NCBI GenBank assembly: GCA_003427395.1
Contig: BFEA01000923.1
Coordinates: 226,533 to 257,249, forward strand
Direction: 5' to 3'
From: Chara braunii
Taxonomy: Eukaryota > Streptophyta > Charophyceae > Charales > Characeae
DNA length: 30,717 nucleotides
Made by a program: the position numbers and the translations under genes. Position 1 is the first letter of the stretch. Every line of letters starts with the position of its first letter. The notes below the pieces were generated by a model. It ran no database searches. It was not told where the DNA came from and worked only from the letters and a program-made list of their open reading frames with translations. Shown piece after piece: positions 1-8,835 of the stretch.

Positions 1-25
1 GTGTGTGTGTGTGTGTGTGTGTGTG
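1..25. repeat. (GT)n microsatellite
   Basis: The window opens with about twelve uninterrupted GT dinucleotides, immediately followed by the foldback hairpin. It may extend beyond the left edge. Confidence 0.95.
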
Positions 26-34
26 ATTGAGTGG

Positions 35-224
35 GGGTCGGGGGGGCGACCCATCCCCCACCAATCAATCAATCAATCAATCAATCAAAAGAGAAAAAAA
101 AAGTAAAAAGCAAAAATGGGAAAACCCGCTTTTCTTGTTTTTTGTTTTTACTTTCTTTTTTTTCTTTGGTTTGATTGATTGATTGATTGATTGATTGGTG
201 GGGGATGGGTCGCCCCCCCAACCC
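35..224. repeat. Near-perfect foldback hairpin with CAAT/GATT arms
   Basis: The arms are inverted copies of each other. Positions 41-87 hold a G-rich stretch, GACCCATCCCCCACC and then repeated CAATC. Positions 173-219 hold the reverse complement, repeated GATTG followed by GGTGGGGGATGGGTCGC. The A-rich inner left part (88-119) and T-rich inner right part (131-172) also largely pair, leaving a small centre near 130. The whole ~190 bp would therefore form one long stem. It sits at the 3' end of a minus-strand retroelement fragment and cuts its reading frame off. It could be a foldback or MITE-like insertion, but I see no clear target-site duplication. Confidence 0.85.
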
Positions 225-590
225 ATGCAGTCGTGTCAATCCCTCGGCGTTCCCGTGCTTTTCAGTCTTTCGATGGATGATGTCGAAGTCGTATTCCTGT
301 ACCCGGACAACCCATCGCCCAATCATGCACGTATAGTTGGTTAGCCTCTTGAGAGCCAGCAGGGGCTCGTGATCCGTGACGAGGAGAAATTTATGTCCGT
401 ACAGATACGGATGGAAGTGCGGAATTCCCCAAACAACCGCGTAGCACTCGCCTTGAGGGGCCGAATCGTTCCTTCTTTCGTCAGGTACGGTTCGGAAGGC
501 GTATTCGATGAAGTGTTCACGGCCGTTCTTCCCCTTCTGGGCCAAAATATTGGAGATCGCTTCCGGCTGCCAGTCTGTAATTAGGATGAA
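222..590 (-). pseudogene. Ty3/gypsy RNase H fragment (truncated both ends)
   Basis: On the minus strand, from 590 down to 222, the translation shows the features of a Ty3/gypsy RNase H. They are a FILITDWQPEAIS start (the T-D catalytic segment), an E in GECYAVVWG, the Y-L-Y-G motif, a TDHEPLLALKRL segment with the second Asp, and a terminal AEGLTRL that matches the family's A-D-G-L-S-R end. RNase H removes the RNA strand during reverse transcription. A stop lies directly upstream at 591-593, where the sequence abuts another element. Downstream the frame runs into the foldback hairpin, giving a meaningless tail. No RT or integrase is attached, so this is a dead fragment in inverted orientation to its neighbour. 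Confidence 0.85.
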
Positions 591-594
591 TTAT

Positions 595-1073
595 GATGAC
601 AATATGTACGATAAGTTTGGATACTACATTGACCCTAAGACTCCTTGAGGGACAAGAAAGGAGGCCTTGCGACGAGCCGAGGCTGGCATGTCACCCACTC
701 CTCCGGCTATGTTCCGGATCTGGTAAGAAGAGGATGCCCGCCCCGATGTAAGGGTGGAAGAAATAGGAAAGAATGAGGAGGTAGAGCAGGAGAGAAACAC
801 TGACACTTTGAAGGAAGAACCTATTGTGGTAGAGTCAGACGATGAGGAGGAAAGAGACGGTTGGATTAAGGTGAGAAGGACGATGGAAAAAATGGAGGAT
901 CTGGTGGCAAAATAGAAAGATATCAAGATAAATTGACTACTATATGTGAGAAGGTCAAGGAATGGAAAGGTAAAAGGCCGCTGGTATATCTCTACGATAT
1001 GGGTCCAGCAGTGCAAAGAGGGCCTTAAAACTTACCATGCGTAACAATTTCAGGATATACGTCTCGATCCGGG
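595..1073 (+). pseudogene. Gag C-terminal remnant
   Basis: One frame from 598 reads through a Y-I-D-P-x-T-P segment, then GTRKEALRRAEAG and an acidic, lysine-rich stretch. It carries stops at 646-648 (TGA), 724-726 (TAA after a Trp codon) and 913-915 (TAG). The segment after the zinc knuckle in the second gag of this window (about 8600-8700) has the same layout, an N-G-x-x-hydrophobic stretch followed by R-A-Q-L-Y-R-Q. That is why I place this piece just C-terminal to a missing CCHC knuckle. The lysine/glutamate-rich part continues in another frame into the next entry. Confidence 0.6.
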
Positions 1074-1547
1074 ATGACCTTTAGGCCACCGTCAAGGTCG
1101 GGAAGGGCGCCACAGGTAGTCAGGACAAGAGTTAAGGGGCCGGTGAACTCCGATGAGCCAGTGAAAGCTGTTCATGAGCCTAGTAGGGAGAAAGAGACTG
1201 TTGACATCCCGGAGGATGAAGATGCGGAGGATGAGAGGTTGAGGAGAGAAGAGGATAAGAAAGCCGAGCAGAGGGCCAAAAAAAGAGGTGTTAAGACTAA
1301 CAAGGACAAAGTTTCAGTAAGGAAGAAGAAAAAATACACTGTCCGAGTAGAAGAAGGGTATGATGTGGAGGAAATAATGGACAAGATCCTTGAGGGCCAT
1401 AATCACCTTATGAACCTGAAGGATGTCATGGCTTCAGCCCCGAGGCTTCGAGACGAGCTCAAAGCCCGATTGTCCGGGAAAATGTTGGCTAGCGTGCGAT
1501 TGAGGGTAATAATCCCCAAAGAGCAGAGTGGGCGGAGACCGACATAA
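1074..1547 (+). pseudogene. Charged gag-pol linker segment
   Basis: This open stretch of 157 codons begins with a basic part (repeated R and P residues). It moves through a Glu/Asp/Lys-rich, probably coiled segment and ends with a hydrophobic-charged helix-like part around the LKDVMASAPRLRDELKARL residues. It has no catalytic motif. Its position immediately before the protease, on the same strand, makes it the gag-pro linker of the element. The frame breaks near its end: the protease frame already reads coding-like text from about 1520, upstream of this ORF's stop, so a small indel separates them. Confidence 0.6.
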
Positions 1548-1549
1548 AG

Positions 1550-1880
1550 ATGGATTGGAAGTCCGTCACATGTGGGTGCTTAGATATGATAATGAAAGGG
1601 AAAACGTGCACAACAATGGTGGATACTGGCGCGGAAATGAACCTCATAAAGGAGGAGCATGTCGTACGATTAGGGATGGAAATTGATTGCTTCGACAATG
1701 GGTTTCTAATGGGACCAAATAGTCGGTCAGTGTTTGTGGGGACCGCATCGGGAGTGATTTTGGAGATTGGCAAGGTCAAAGTAAGAAGTTGTTTTTTTAT
1801 AACGCCTGATCTCGATCATCCCATTCTATTGGGCCGATCCTTTTTTAGTAGGACTAAGACCCTCATACTTAGAGAGAAGG
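1550..1880 (+). pseudogene. Retropepsin-like aspartic protease, N-terminal part
   Basis: The translation has the retropepsin signature TMVDTGAEMNLI (catalytic D-T-G-A) about 23 residues in, and the distal flap/end motif HPILLGRSFF about 80-90 residues in, as in Ty3/gypsy proteases. The enzyme would cut the gag-pol polyprotein. Just after the ILREKV residues the frame enters a non-coding foldback repeat (see 1881-2349). If that insertion is disregarded, the frame resumes exactly at 2350, so the protease was once continuous with the next segment. Confidence 0.85.
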
Positions 1881-2349
1881 TTAACAACAGTCGTATTTTT
1901 CATCAGCACTTCAGGACACCCTTCACCACTTCATGATGCAGCCTGCCTAAACAGGTGGTTTTCAGAGCCTTCGGACCTTTCACCACTTCAGGACCATTCA
2001 GGTCTGGAAATCCTGAATGGTCCTGAAGTGGTGAAAGCTCCGAAGACCCTGAAAACCACCTGTTTAGGCAGGCTGCATCCTCAAGTGGTGAAGGGTGGTT
2101 TTCACGGTCTTCGGACCTTTCACCACTTCAGGACCATTCAGGATTTTCAGACTGCCCCAAACTCTCACTTAACCACTTCAGGACACCCTTCACCACTTCA
2201 GGATGCAGCCTGCCTAAACATGTGGTTTTTAGGGTCTTCGAACCTTTCACCACTTCAGGACCATTCAGGATGTTCAGACTGCCAAAAACTCTCACTTCAT
2301 AATTTTCATTCCTGAATTTACCCGATAACCGCTTGTGCATACTTAACAA
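1881..2349. mobile_element. Foldback repeat insertion flanked by TTAACAA
   Basis: TTAACAA occurs at 1881-1887 and again at 2343-2349. The 462 bp between equivalent points is a multiple of three, and the protease reading frame matches on both sides. This supports insertion with a 7-bp target duplication. Inside, positions 1919-2003 and 2012-2095 are inverted copies centred near 2007. Direct copies of the same unit follow at about 2098-2157 and 2160-2297. The shared words include CACCACTTCAGGACCATTCAGG and GCAGCCTGCCTAAACA. It has no coding capacity and no obvious terminal inverted repeats at the very ends. Confidence 0.75.
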
Positions 2350-2791
2350 GCATGATGGGACAATGTTCCTCATTCTATGCGACCCAGTGTGTGGCGACTA
2401 TGAGGTTATCACAAGCAGGAATACGGGGCCGCGAAGTATAAGGAACCGACCAAATCCCGACTCTTTCACAATTGAAGAGTCAGAAGAGGAGAGAAGAAGG
2501 TTAGGGAAGGATGAGTTTGAAGGGGAGAACCAACCGGAAGCGCTGACCCTTAGTTTAACAAGTATAGGCGATGCAATGGACATATTGTCGACCTACGGGA
2601 TAACGGACCCAGAGGTTGTAGAGACCCTGAAAGAAAAGGTAATGCAACAGATAGGAGAAGGAGAAGCGGAGTTGGTATATCAAGTGGCCAAAAGGGTAAG
2701 AGGACCGGCAGGAGCCCAACCCCAAAGTGCAACGAGGTCTTTTTTAGGGGTAGGCTCAAGCAAGGGACACAAATGCGGTACAAAAGGATAG
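2350..2791 (+). pseudogene. Protease C-terminus and pro-RT linker
   Basis: Translation resumes in the protease frame with KHDGTMFLILCDPVCGDYEV, an end-of-protease strand. A Ser/Glu-rich linker follows, with the EESEEERRRLGKDEFEGE residues and a helix-like STYGITDPEVVETLKEK stretch. The frame stops at 2789-2791. The RT frame starts slightly upstream at about 2773, so a frame change occurs near 2780. There is no independent catalytic motif here. The assignment rests on continuity across the insertion. Confidence 0.65.
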
Positions 2792-3910
2792 ATAAAAAAT
2801 GCCGCTCTGTTCCTGTGCTCGTGACTGAGGAGCACGATGTTTATTACGAGCGGGAACAAGAATTGATACGGCAAATGCGAGAAAATGCAGAGAATGGACC
2901 ATGTCGTATCAATCAGGAAACGGAGAAAGCGCTAATAATAGGAGAGTCTGGGTTTCTTACAGCACAAGAAAGACAGTTAATGGTGGAGCCGATAAGAGGA
3001 AGACATACTACATATGCCTTCAATGATGACGAACATGGTCGTCTTGATCTTGACAAGATTCCGATGATTCGGATACATACCGTGCCACATGAGCTCTGAA
3101 ACCTGCGAGGTGCGCAATATCCCAATCTGGTTGATGAGGAAAAAGTGATAAAGTATTTTGATGGTAAGATCCGCACGCATGTGTCAGACTACTCGAGTGG
3201 ACCATATGTTTCCCCTTGGTTTTGCTTCGTTAAACCAAATGAGACTTTGCGATGGGTACATGATTTGCAGCGATTAAATGCTGTGACTATAAGAGACGAA
3301 GGTGGTTTGCCGAATGCTGATGCACTTTCGGAAGCCTGCGCAAGACGATCTATAATTTCACTTATAGATCTATATTCTGGTTATGATTAGTTTTCTATTT
3401 GCCCGTCGGACAAACCGATGACGGCGATGCATACTCCTCGGGGCCTGATTCATATGAATGTCGCACTACAAGGGTGAACGAATGCAGTCGTGATGGTTCA
3501 AAGACATATGGTAAGGGCTATGCAACCAGTAAGTCCTCATATTACACAGCCGTATAATGATGATCTGGCTGTGAAAGGATCAAAGGAGAAAAACGAGCAG
3601 GAGGTGAAGTCAAGGATTAAGCGATTTGTCAGGGATTATGTGCAAGATCTATGCAAGGTCCTAGACTTACTAAAAGAGCATAACCTCATTGCGAGTGGAT
3701 CGAAATCCAGACATCGTATGCGCGAAGCGACAATCTTAGGTTTTGTGTGCAACGAGAGGGGTCATCGGCCAGACACTAAGAAGACCAACAAGATTTTCGA
3801 GCGCCCGACACCATTCGAGACTATTACGAAAGTAAGGAGTTTCCTCTGAACGTGTGGTTTTTGGAGGGTGTTTATTAAGAGGTTTGCGGCTAAGACAGAG
3901 CAACTGTGAA
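2773..3910 (+). pseudogene. Reverse transcriptase domain (inactivated)
   Basis: One frame from 2773 to beyond 3910 carries the gypsy RT landmarks. The entry segment is GRLDLDKIPMIRIHTVPHEL. Then come SPWFCFVKP, WVHDLQRLNAVTIRD, a SLIDLYSGYD catalytic segment, MHTPRGLIHMNV, and a Y-N-D-D box (YNDDLAVKG) at about 3557-3570. Stops interrupt it at 3097-3099, 3388-3390, 3475-3477, 3847-3849 and 3907-3909. The first and third stand where the family usually has Trp. The YxDD box is still present despite five stops, so the decay is recent enough to leave the motifs legible but the enzyme is dead. Confidence 0.92.
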
Positions 3911-4435
3911 AACTCTTACACCAAGGTCAAAATTGGGAATGGGGAGATAAGCAGGACTTAGTAATTAAAGACATGAAAAAAAAATTTGAGGAAGGAGGGT
4001 TAGTATTGGGGGTGCCGGATCATGCCGCCACCCTAACAAAGCCTTTTATCGTTGAGACTTATGCTGGACCAACTGCCTTTGGAGGTGTATTGATTCAGAA
4101 AGATTGTAAGGGAAAAGAGCGACCTTTGAGATTTGAAATTCGAACGCTTAGCACAACTGAGAGAAATTACTCCCAGTTTAAGCGAGAAACGTTGACAGTT
4201 CTTCATTGCTTACGAATTTTCAGAACTTACCTCTTTGGCGGGAGACTCGTGCTAAGTGTTGATCCAACTGCTCTGATGGGTTCACTTAAGAATTTCGCTC
4301 CTTCAGATCCAACTATTATCAGATGACTAATATACATCTGGATGTTTGATTTCGAGTTGGAAAATATTCCAGGGAACAAAAATAGGGCAGATGGGTTAAG
4401 TCGCGTCGACTGGGACAAGAGCAACAAAGGGTAGT
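3911..4435 (+). pseudogene. RNase H domain of the Ty3/gypsy element
   Basis: Translation in the RT frame shows a connection region, then KPFIVETYAGPTAFGGVLIQ (E-T in place of the usual T-D), the RTLSTTERNYSQFKRETL segment with the family's E-R-N-Y, FRTYLFGGRLVLSVD and, after a TGA at 4324-4326, a FDFELENIPGNKNRADGLSR tail. The TGA stands where the family has Trp before the final beta strand. The A-D-G-L-S-R end is intact. The domain is more complete than the minus-strand fragment at 222-590, and the two differ clearly in sequence, so they come from different families. Confidence 0.88.
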
Positions 4436-4639
4436 CGAAAATCTCCACCAGTCGATGAATTTATGGACAAGGAAGAGGATGTAAGACTCCATATTAACTC
4501 CTGGTTGCTGACCGTGGGTGAACATATTACTCCTGAACGACCCATATGGCTTGCACCTTCAGGTAATGTACGACGGCCGGACATAGTCCTCAAGCCGTAT
4601 ATTGAGAAAGATTCATGGAGAACACCATGAATAGAATGG

Positions 4640-6145
4640 ATGATGAAGTTGACCCTGGCAGACAAGTATCAGTTGCGGGAGGATCTGGTCACATTGGAGA
4701 ACGGACCCCAACATGTGGAAAAATATGAACGATTAGTAGGTGGAATTTACCTTCTGGCAAACTCGCTGCTTCAGGATGAAGTTGCAAGGATTGAGGAGGA
4801 AAGGCAAAATAGGGAAGAGAATGTGGTCCATGAAGAAAAGGATGACGACTTTGAAGAAGGAGAGATAAAAGAGGTATTTCGCGCAGAAGAGTATGACGGA
4901 GTATATCTGGAACTAGGGATGCTTATTTCATGTGAAATGAAAGAAAGAGATGCTAGCGAAAGAGTCCTTAACATGCAGCCAAATTTCCTGATAAGATACA
5001 GTCATTTGTTCATGAGAAGTAAAGGAAGGAATCCCAAAAGGTTGGTCTGTGGCGTAAATCGACAGATTGACGTTATGACCGCCCTTCATGATGGAACGAC
5101 AGGTGGTCATAGAAACGTAAATGCGACGTACTTAAAGATACACGACTTATATTATTAGGATGACATGGGACACATGATTGACAATTATTGCAAGTCTTGT
5201 GTACCATGTTAGGAGCGGTCTTCCCTTAGACCTAGGGAACCACTCGACCCTAGATATATATGTGAGGTTGGAGCAGTCGTCCATTTGGATCTATCGGCAA
5301 TGCCTTTAGGCATAAGAGGGTTTAATTATATTTTTGATGCACAAAACAATCTTTCAGGATTTGTGGATGACAAGGTTATTCGCACGAAGACAAGAGAGGT
5401 ATTGGCTCGGTGCATTGAATAATACTACCTTCGCTATCCTTTCGTCTCAAGATTTGTAATGGACAGGGGGTTTGAATTCACTTGTGCAGAAGTGAAAACG
5501 CTGCTGAGGGGATATGGTGTGATTGTCGAGTATACGACTGCGGCACACCCTCAGGCTAACGCACCAGTAGAAAGAGGAGACAATACCATTACAAATCTCC
5601 TCGCAAAATGGACAGATAGCAGACCTAATCAGTGGTCAAATTTCCTGAGAGTTGCCTTCTTCGTGGATAATATAACTGTCAAAAGGAGTACCAACTACGC
5701 GCCGACTACACTATGCTATGGCAGACATGCGATGTTCTCTATAAAAAGTTTTCTAAAGATTTGGAGACGACAAAACCTCGAAAAAACCCTGTCTTTTGAA
5801 GAGTTGTTTGATCTAAGGGCACGACAGATTGGAGTCATAAAAGATAAAGTTCAAGAGGCGGCCAGTAGAGTGGCTGACAGTCAGACCAAGGATAAGTTCA
5901 AGTGGAACCAGTTGGCACGAGTAAGAAAGGAACCTCTTAAGGCGGGAGATACGGTGTTGCTGTACGACTCATCCGTAGAGAAGCAGTGGTCAAGGACGTT
6001 GGACAAACGGTGGTTAGGGACGTATAAAATTGTGAGATGTGACGAGTTTGGGGCATACCAGATCGAGAAAATGAAGAGAACGACATGAAAGGACTGAGTG
6101 CCTGACTCGAGATTGAAGAAGTTTGTTGCACGAGATGAGGTGAGC
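4640..6145 (+). pseudogene. Integrase with HHCC finger and DDE core
   Basis: The first ~110 codons are an acidic insert. The HHCC finger follows: H in ALHDGTTGGH, then CKSCVPC at about 5190-5209. The catalytic triad is visible as D in VVHLDLSAM (about 5284), D in VMDRGFEF (about 5460) and E in APVERGDN (about 5570). A C-terminal AGDTVLLYD ... KRWLGTYKIV segment matches the GPY/F module. Stops lie at 5156-5158, 5210-5212 and 5420-5422, and the frame ends at 6086-6088. Integrase inserts the cDNA into host DNA. All three triad residues survive, but the stops make it non-functional. Confidence 0.92.
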
Positions 6146-6402
6146 ATGGAACTGGCAAGCCATGTGATTTCTAGCTGTAAGGGGAAAACCTGAGTATAGT
6201 AGAGAGAAGAAACGCAAGTTTTTAGATTAGAATGATTCGATAGAATAAGGATAGAGTTAAGTATATATATATGTATAGGTATAAGTATTTAGGTAGTTCT
6301 GGAAGGGTTATATATGTCTTTTACTGTGGTTTCCTGACATGCTTACCCGATGTGCTCCTGTTGTCTCTTCCTTGTTGTGCAGGCTTGATACCTTTGACAG
6401 TC
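6146..6402 (+). other. LTR/leader-like spacer between pol and the next gag
   Basis: This 257-bp stretch has no coding sign. It contains an AT-rich TATATATATATG run at about 6264 and a pyrimidine tract ending TTGTTGTGCAG at 6382, which looks like a splice acceptor just upstream of a gag ATG. Its position between an integrase and a gag on the same strand is where a shared LTR plus leader would lie. No matching second copy was found in the window and no primer-binding site was recognised, so the LTR call is positional. Confidence 0.35.
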
Positions 6403-8835
6403 ATGCCAAGAGGGAGGGGCGAAGCAGGGCCGATGGAAGTTCCTTTGGGGGCTACCAGTCAGAGGGGGCAACAGAGGACCACTAGAGAGAACATGCCTCC
6501 TGTTTTCGATGGAGGGAGTGTGAAGATGTTTTTGGCCAGGTTCGAGGCCCATGGATATCAGTATGGTTGGGGTACGACCAGGATGTTGGCTGAGGTGCGA
6601 GGCGGTGGTCAGTGGGATGAGCCGATCACGAGATTTGTCAGGGAGTCACTTACGTGGCAGAAGTTTGAGAGGAAGATGAAGAAGCTACATCTATCGCCTA
6701 TAGAGAGAGACGGATTGCGTATTCACTTTGATTCCTCAAACTTGGAAGAGTTTCTCTGGGCCTATGATCTGTTCGCAGACGAACATAACATTCTACCAGA
6801 CTCAAGAGTTGGAGAGTTCATTCAGTTTGTGAGGAAGGTCATCAGGTCTTCTGTCAGGACTGTTGTGGAAAGAGCCACAAAGTGGGGTGATTGCAAGCGC
6901 CTATTATGAAACTACTATACTCCTTAGCGTCATGCAGAAAACAAGAGAGGGATGGAAAGAAACAAGAGAGAGTCAGAAGGAGCAGAGGGGCGAGCAGTTG
7001 GACAGGGTGCACCTCATTCGGACACGAGGAGAGGAGAAAACAAAAAAAATGGTATACAACTCACAGACGTGAGAAGAAGGAAGGACAAACGATTGGGCAA
7101 AAACAGAGAGGAGAAGGCTCAGGTGATCCATTACCACCTCCAGAGCGTGCTCGGCTGGATGATAAGTATTCTCAGCCAGGAGGAGAGTCTGATCTGTCTC
7201 AGGAGACAGCAGGGCGAGTTCAGTAGAGGGAGGAAGCTGCCAAGGAAAGAGAAGTGGATAAGATGGAGAGAGTTGCATGGGAAAAGGAGATCAGGATTCA
7301 CCTCAGGCTAAAAAATCTGGCAGAAATGAGAGATAAAATGCAGCGAGGGAATCAGTCAGTAGAAGTGGAAGCCAGGAAGACAACTCAGAAGGATGACCCT
7401 CCTCTACTCACCGAAACCTGGGAGAGCTTTGACAGGTTGATGGAGGCTGCAGGCAGACCCACGAAGAGGCATCAGGAGATAGGGATTTAGTCTCCACAGA
7501 CTTACTTAGCCTGAAGGGCCTCATGAAAGAAGGTTTTGCAGCAGCAAAGGCCTCTGATGAGAAGATAGGGAGACGAGTGACAAAGATGGCACGAACTTCT
7601 TATAGTCAGAGGGTGGATTGGGAGAGAGAGATTGAAGACTTGAAGAAGGAGGTGGAAAGGCAAGGAAAGGAGGTGGATGTTGTGAAGACTGAGATAGTGG
7701 ACATTAGGGTTGAAAATGGAGCCCTCAAGCTGGTCAACCAGACCCTTAATAAGTCAACGACGTTCTGAGGGGGCAGCTCCTGACACAACAAACCTCCTTC
7801 CAAGCAAAGGAGGTTGAATGGGAAAAGAGGGTAAGAGATATTGAAGTCAAGTATGCTCAGCAGGTGCCTACAGCAGTGGTCGATTGGACTGAGGTCCAGA
7901 GCTTTGGTATCAAGTGGCAGTCAGCTGAGGACCTCTTCAAGCATCAAAAAAAGGAAGAAGGGGCGGAACAACAAGCAGATGAGGATGTCCCTTTGCTTGA
8001 CAAAGTCATGCTGGAGCCCGATGAGGTACTGAGGAGGAAGGAATCAGAAGTTGGGAAGGTTGAGTGGCAGTACCTATTTCCTTGGCTACCCAGCATGTAC
8101 CTTTGCTAGCAGTTGATAGACAGATTGAGGAGGCTGGTTAAGTTGAGACCCGTACAATTGCTCATCAGAGTCCTACTCGGGTTTTACAGAGGGAGCAGTC
8201 ATATATTTTTCAGGGGATAGTGGTGGTCGAAGAGAGCAAGGAAAGCAAGATGGAGGAGTCTCATAGATTGGCCACGCCAGAAAACATACCTTTGCTCACT
8301 AGCTTTTGTGATGCTCTGGGATCCTGGGCCTCTGGCTCTGATCCGCAGAGACATGACAATTGACAAACTATACGGGAGAGTGGCAGAGGGGTTTTACCTG
8401 GAGCTTTAGAGACTCTTCAGCAAGAGGCCACCAGTCAAGCCACAAGCGCCCCCTCATCTGCTTTACCCTCAGAAGAGATCAAGACAGAAGTAGTGCAGAA
8501 GAAACCTGAAAAATGTTTATACTGCAAGAAGGACAAACACTTCTCTAATGATTGTCGAAAGTTCTATGAGGATGAGGCAAAAAGTTTTGTTACCAAAGTA
8601 TCCACTGGGATTTGGAGAGATAGGAATGGTAACCTGGTTGAGAGATCGCGACATTGTGGTAGAGCACAGTTGTACAGACAGATAGGCGAGATGTCGAGTG
8701 ACTAGGATTTAATCATAGGGTCCGGAAAGGTCTAGAGCTAGGAGAGATGAGCGCTTGGCACTTAGTCCTGATGGATATCTGTATATAGAAGAGCACATGG
8801 AGGATTGGATCAGACCCATGTACATCAGTGATTAA
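6403..8835 (+). pseudogene. Second Ty3/gypsy-type gag, frameshifted, with CCHC knuckle
   Basis: The ATG at 6403 opens MPRGRGEAGP, followed by a capsid-like segment (MPPVFDGGSVKMFLARFE ... FVRESLTWQKFERKMKKL). This matches the matrix/capsid part of plant-type gags. The frame then shifts several times. The 6891-7490 frame is charged and helix-rich (DKMERVAWEKEIRIHLRLK). The segment 7523-7768 is coiled-coil-like, and 7864-8109 continues in another frame. The frame before 8493 runs into CLYCKKDKHFSNDC at about 8515-8556, a CX2CX4HX4C zinc knuckle. A frameshifted tail ends with DWIRPMYISD before TAA at about 8833. No protease or RT follows, so the element is 3'-truncated. It is a different subfamily from the element at 595-6145. 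Confidence 0.82.

Larger units (their letters stand above)
595..6145 (+). mobile_element. 5'-truncated, decayed Ty3/gypsy LTR retrotransposon
   Basis: Domains run in the Ty3/gypsy order: gag tail, linker, aspartic protease, RT, RNase H, then integrase last. The element starts abruptly at about 595, just past where a gag zinc knuckle would lie, so the 5' LTR and most of gag are missing. The reading frame changes near 915-1074, near 1500-1550, near 2780 and between 4440 and 4640. In-frame stops sit in gag, RT, RNase H and integrase. A foldback repeat is inserted in the protease. It cannot make a working polyprotein. The family is secure, and the clade within Ty3/gypsy is not settled. Confidence 0.92.
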
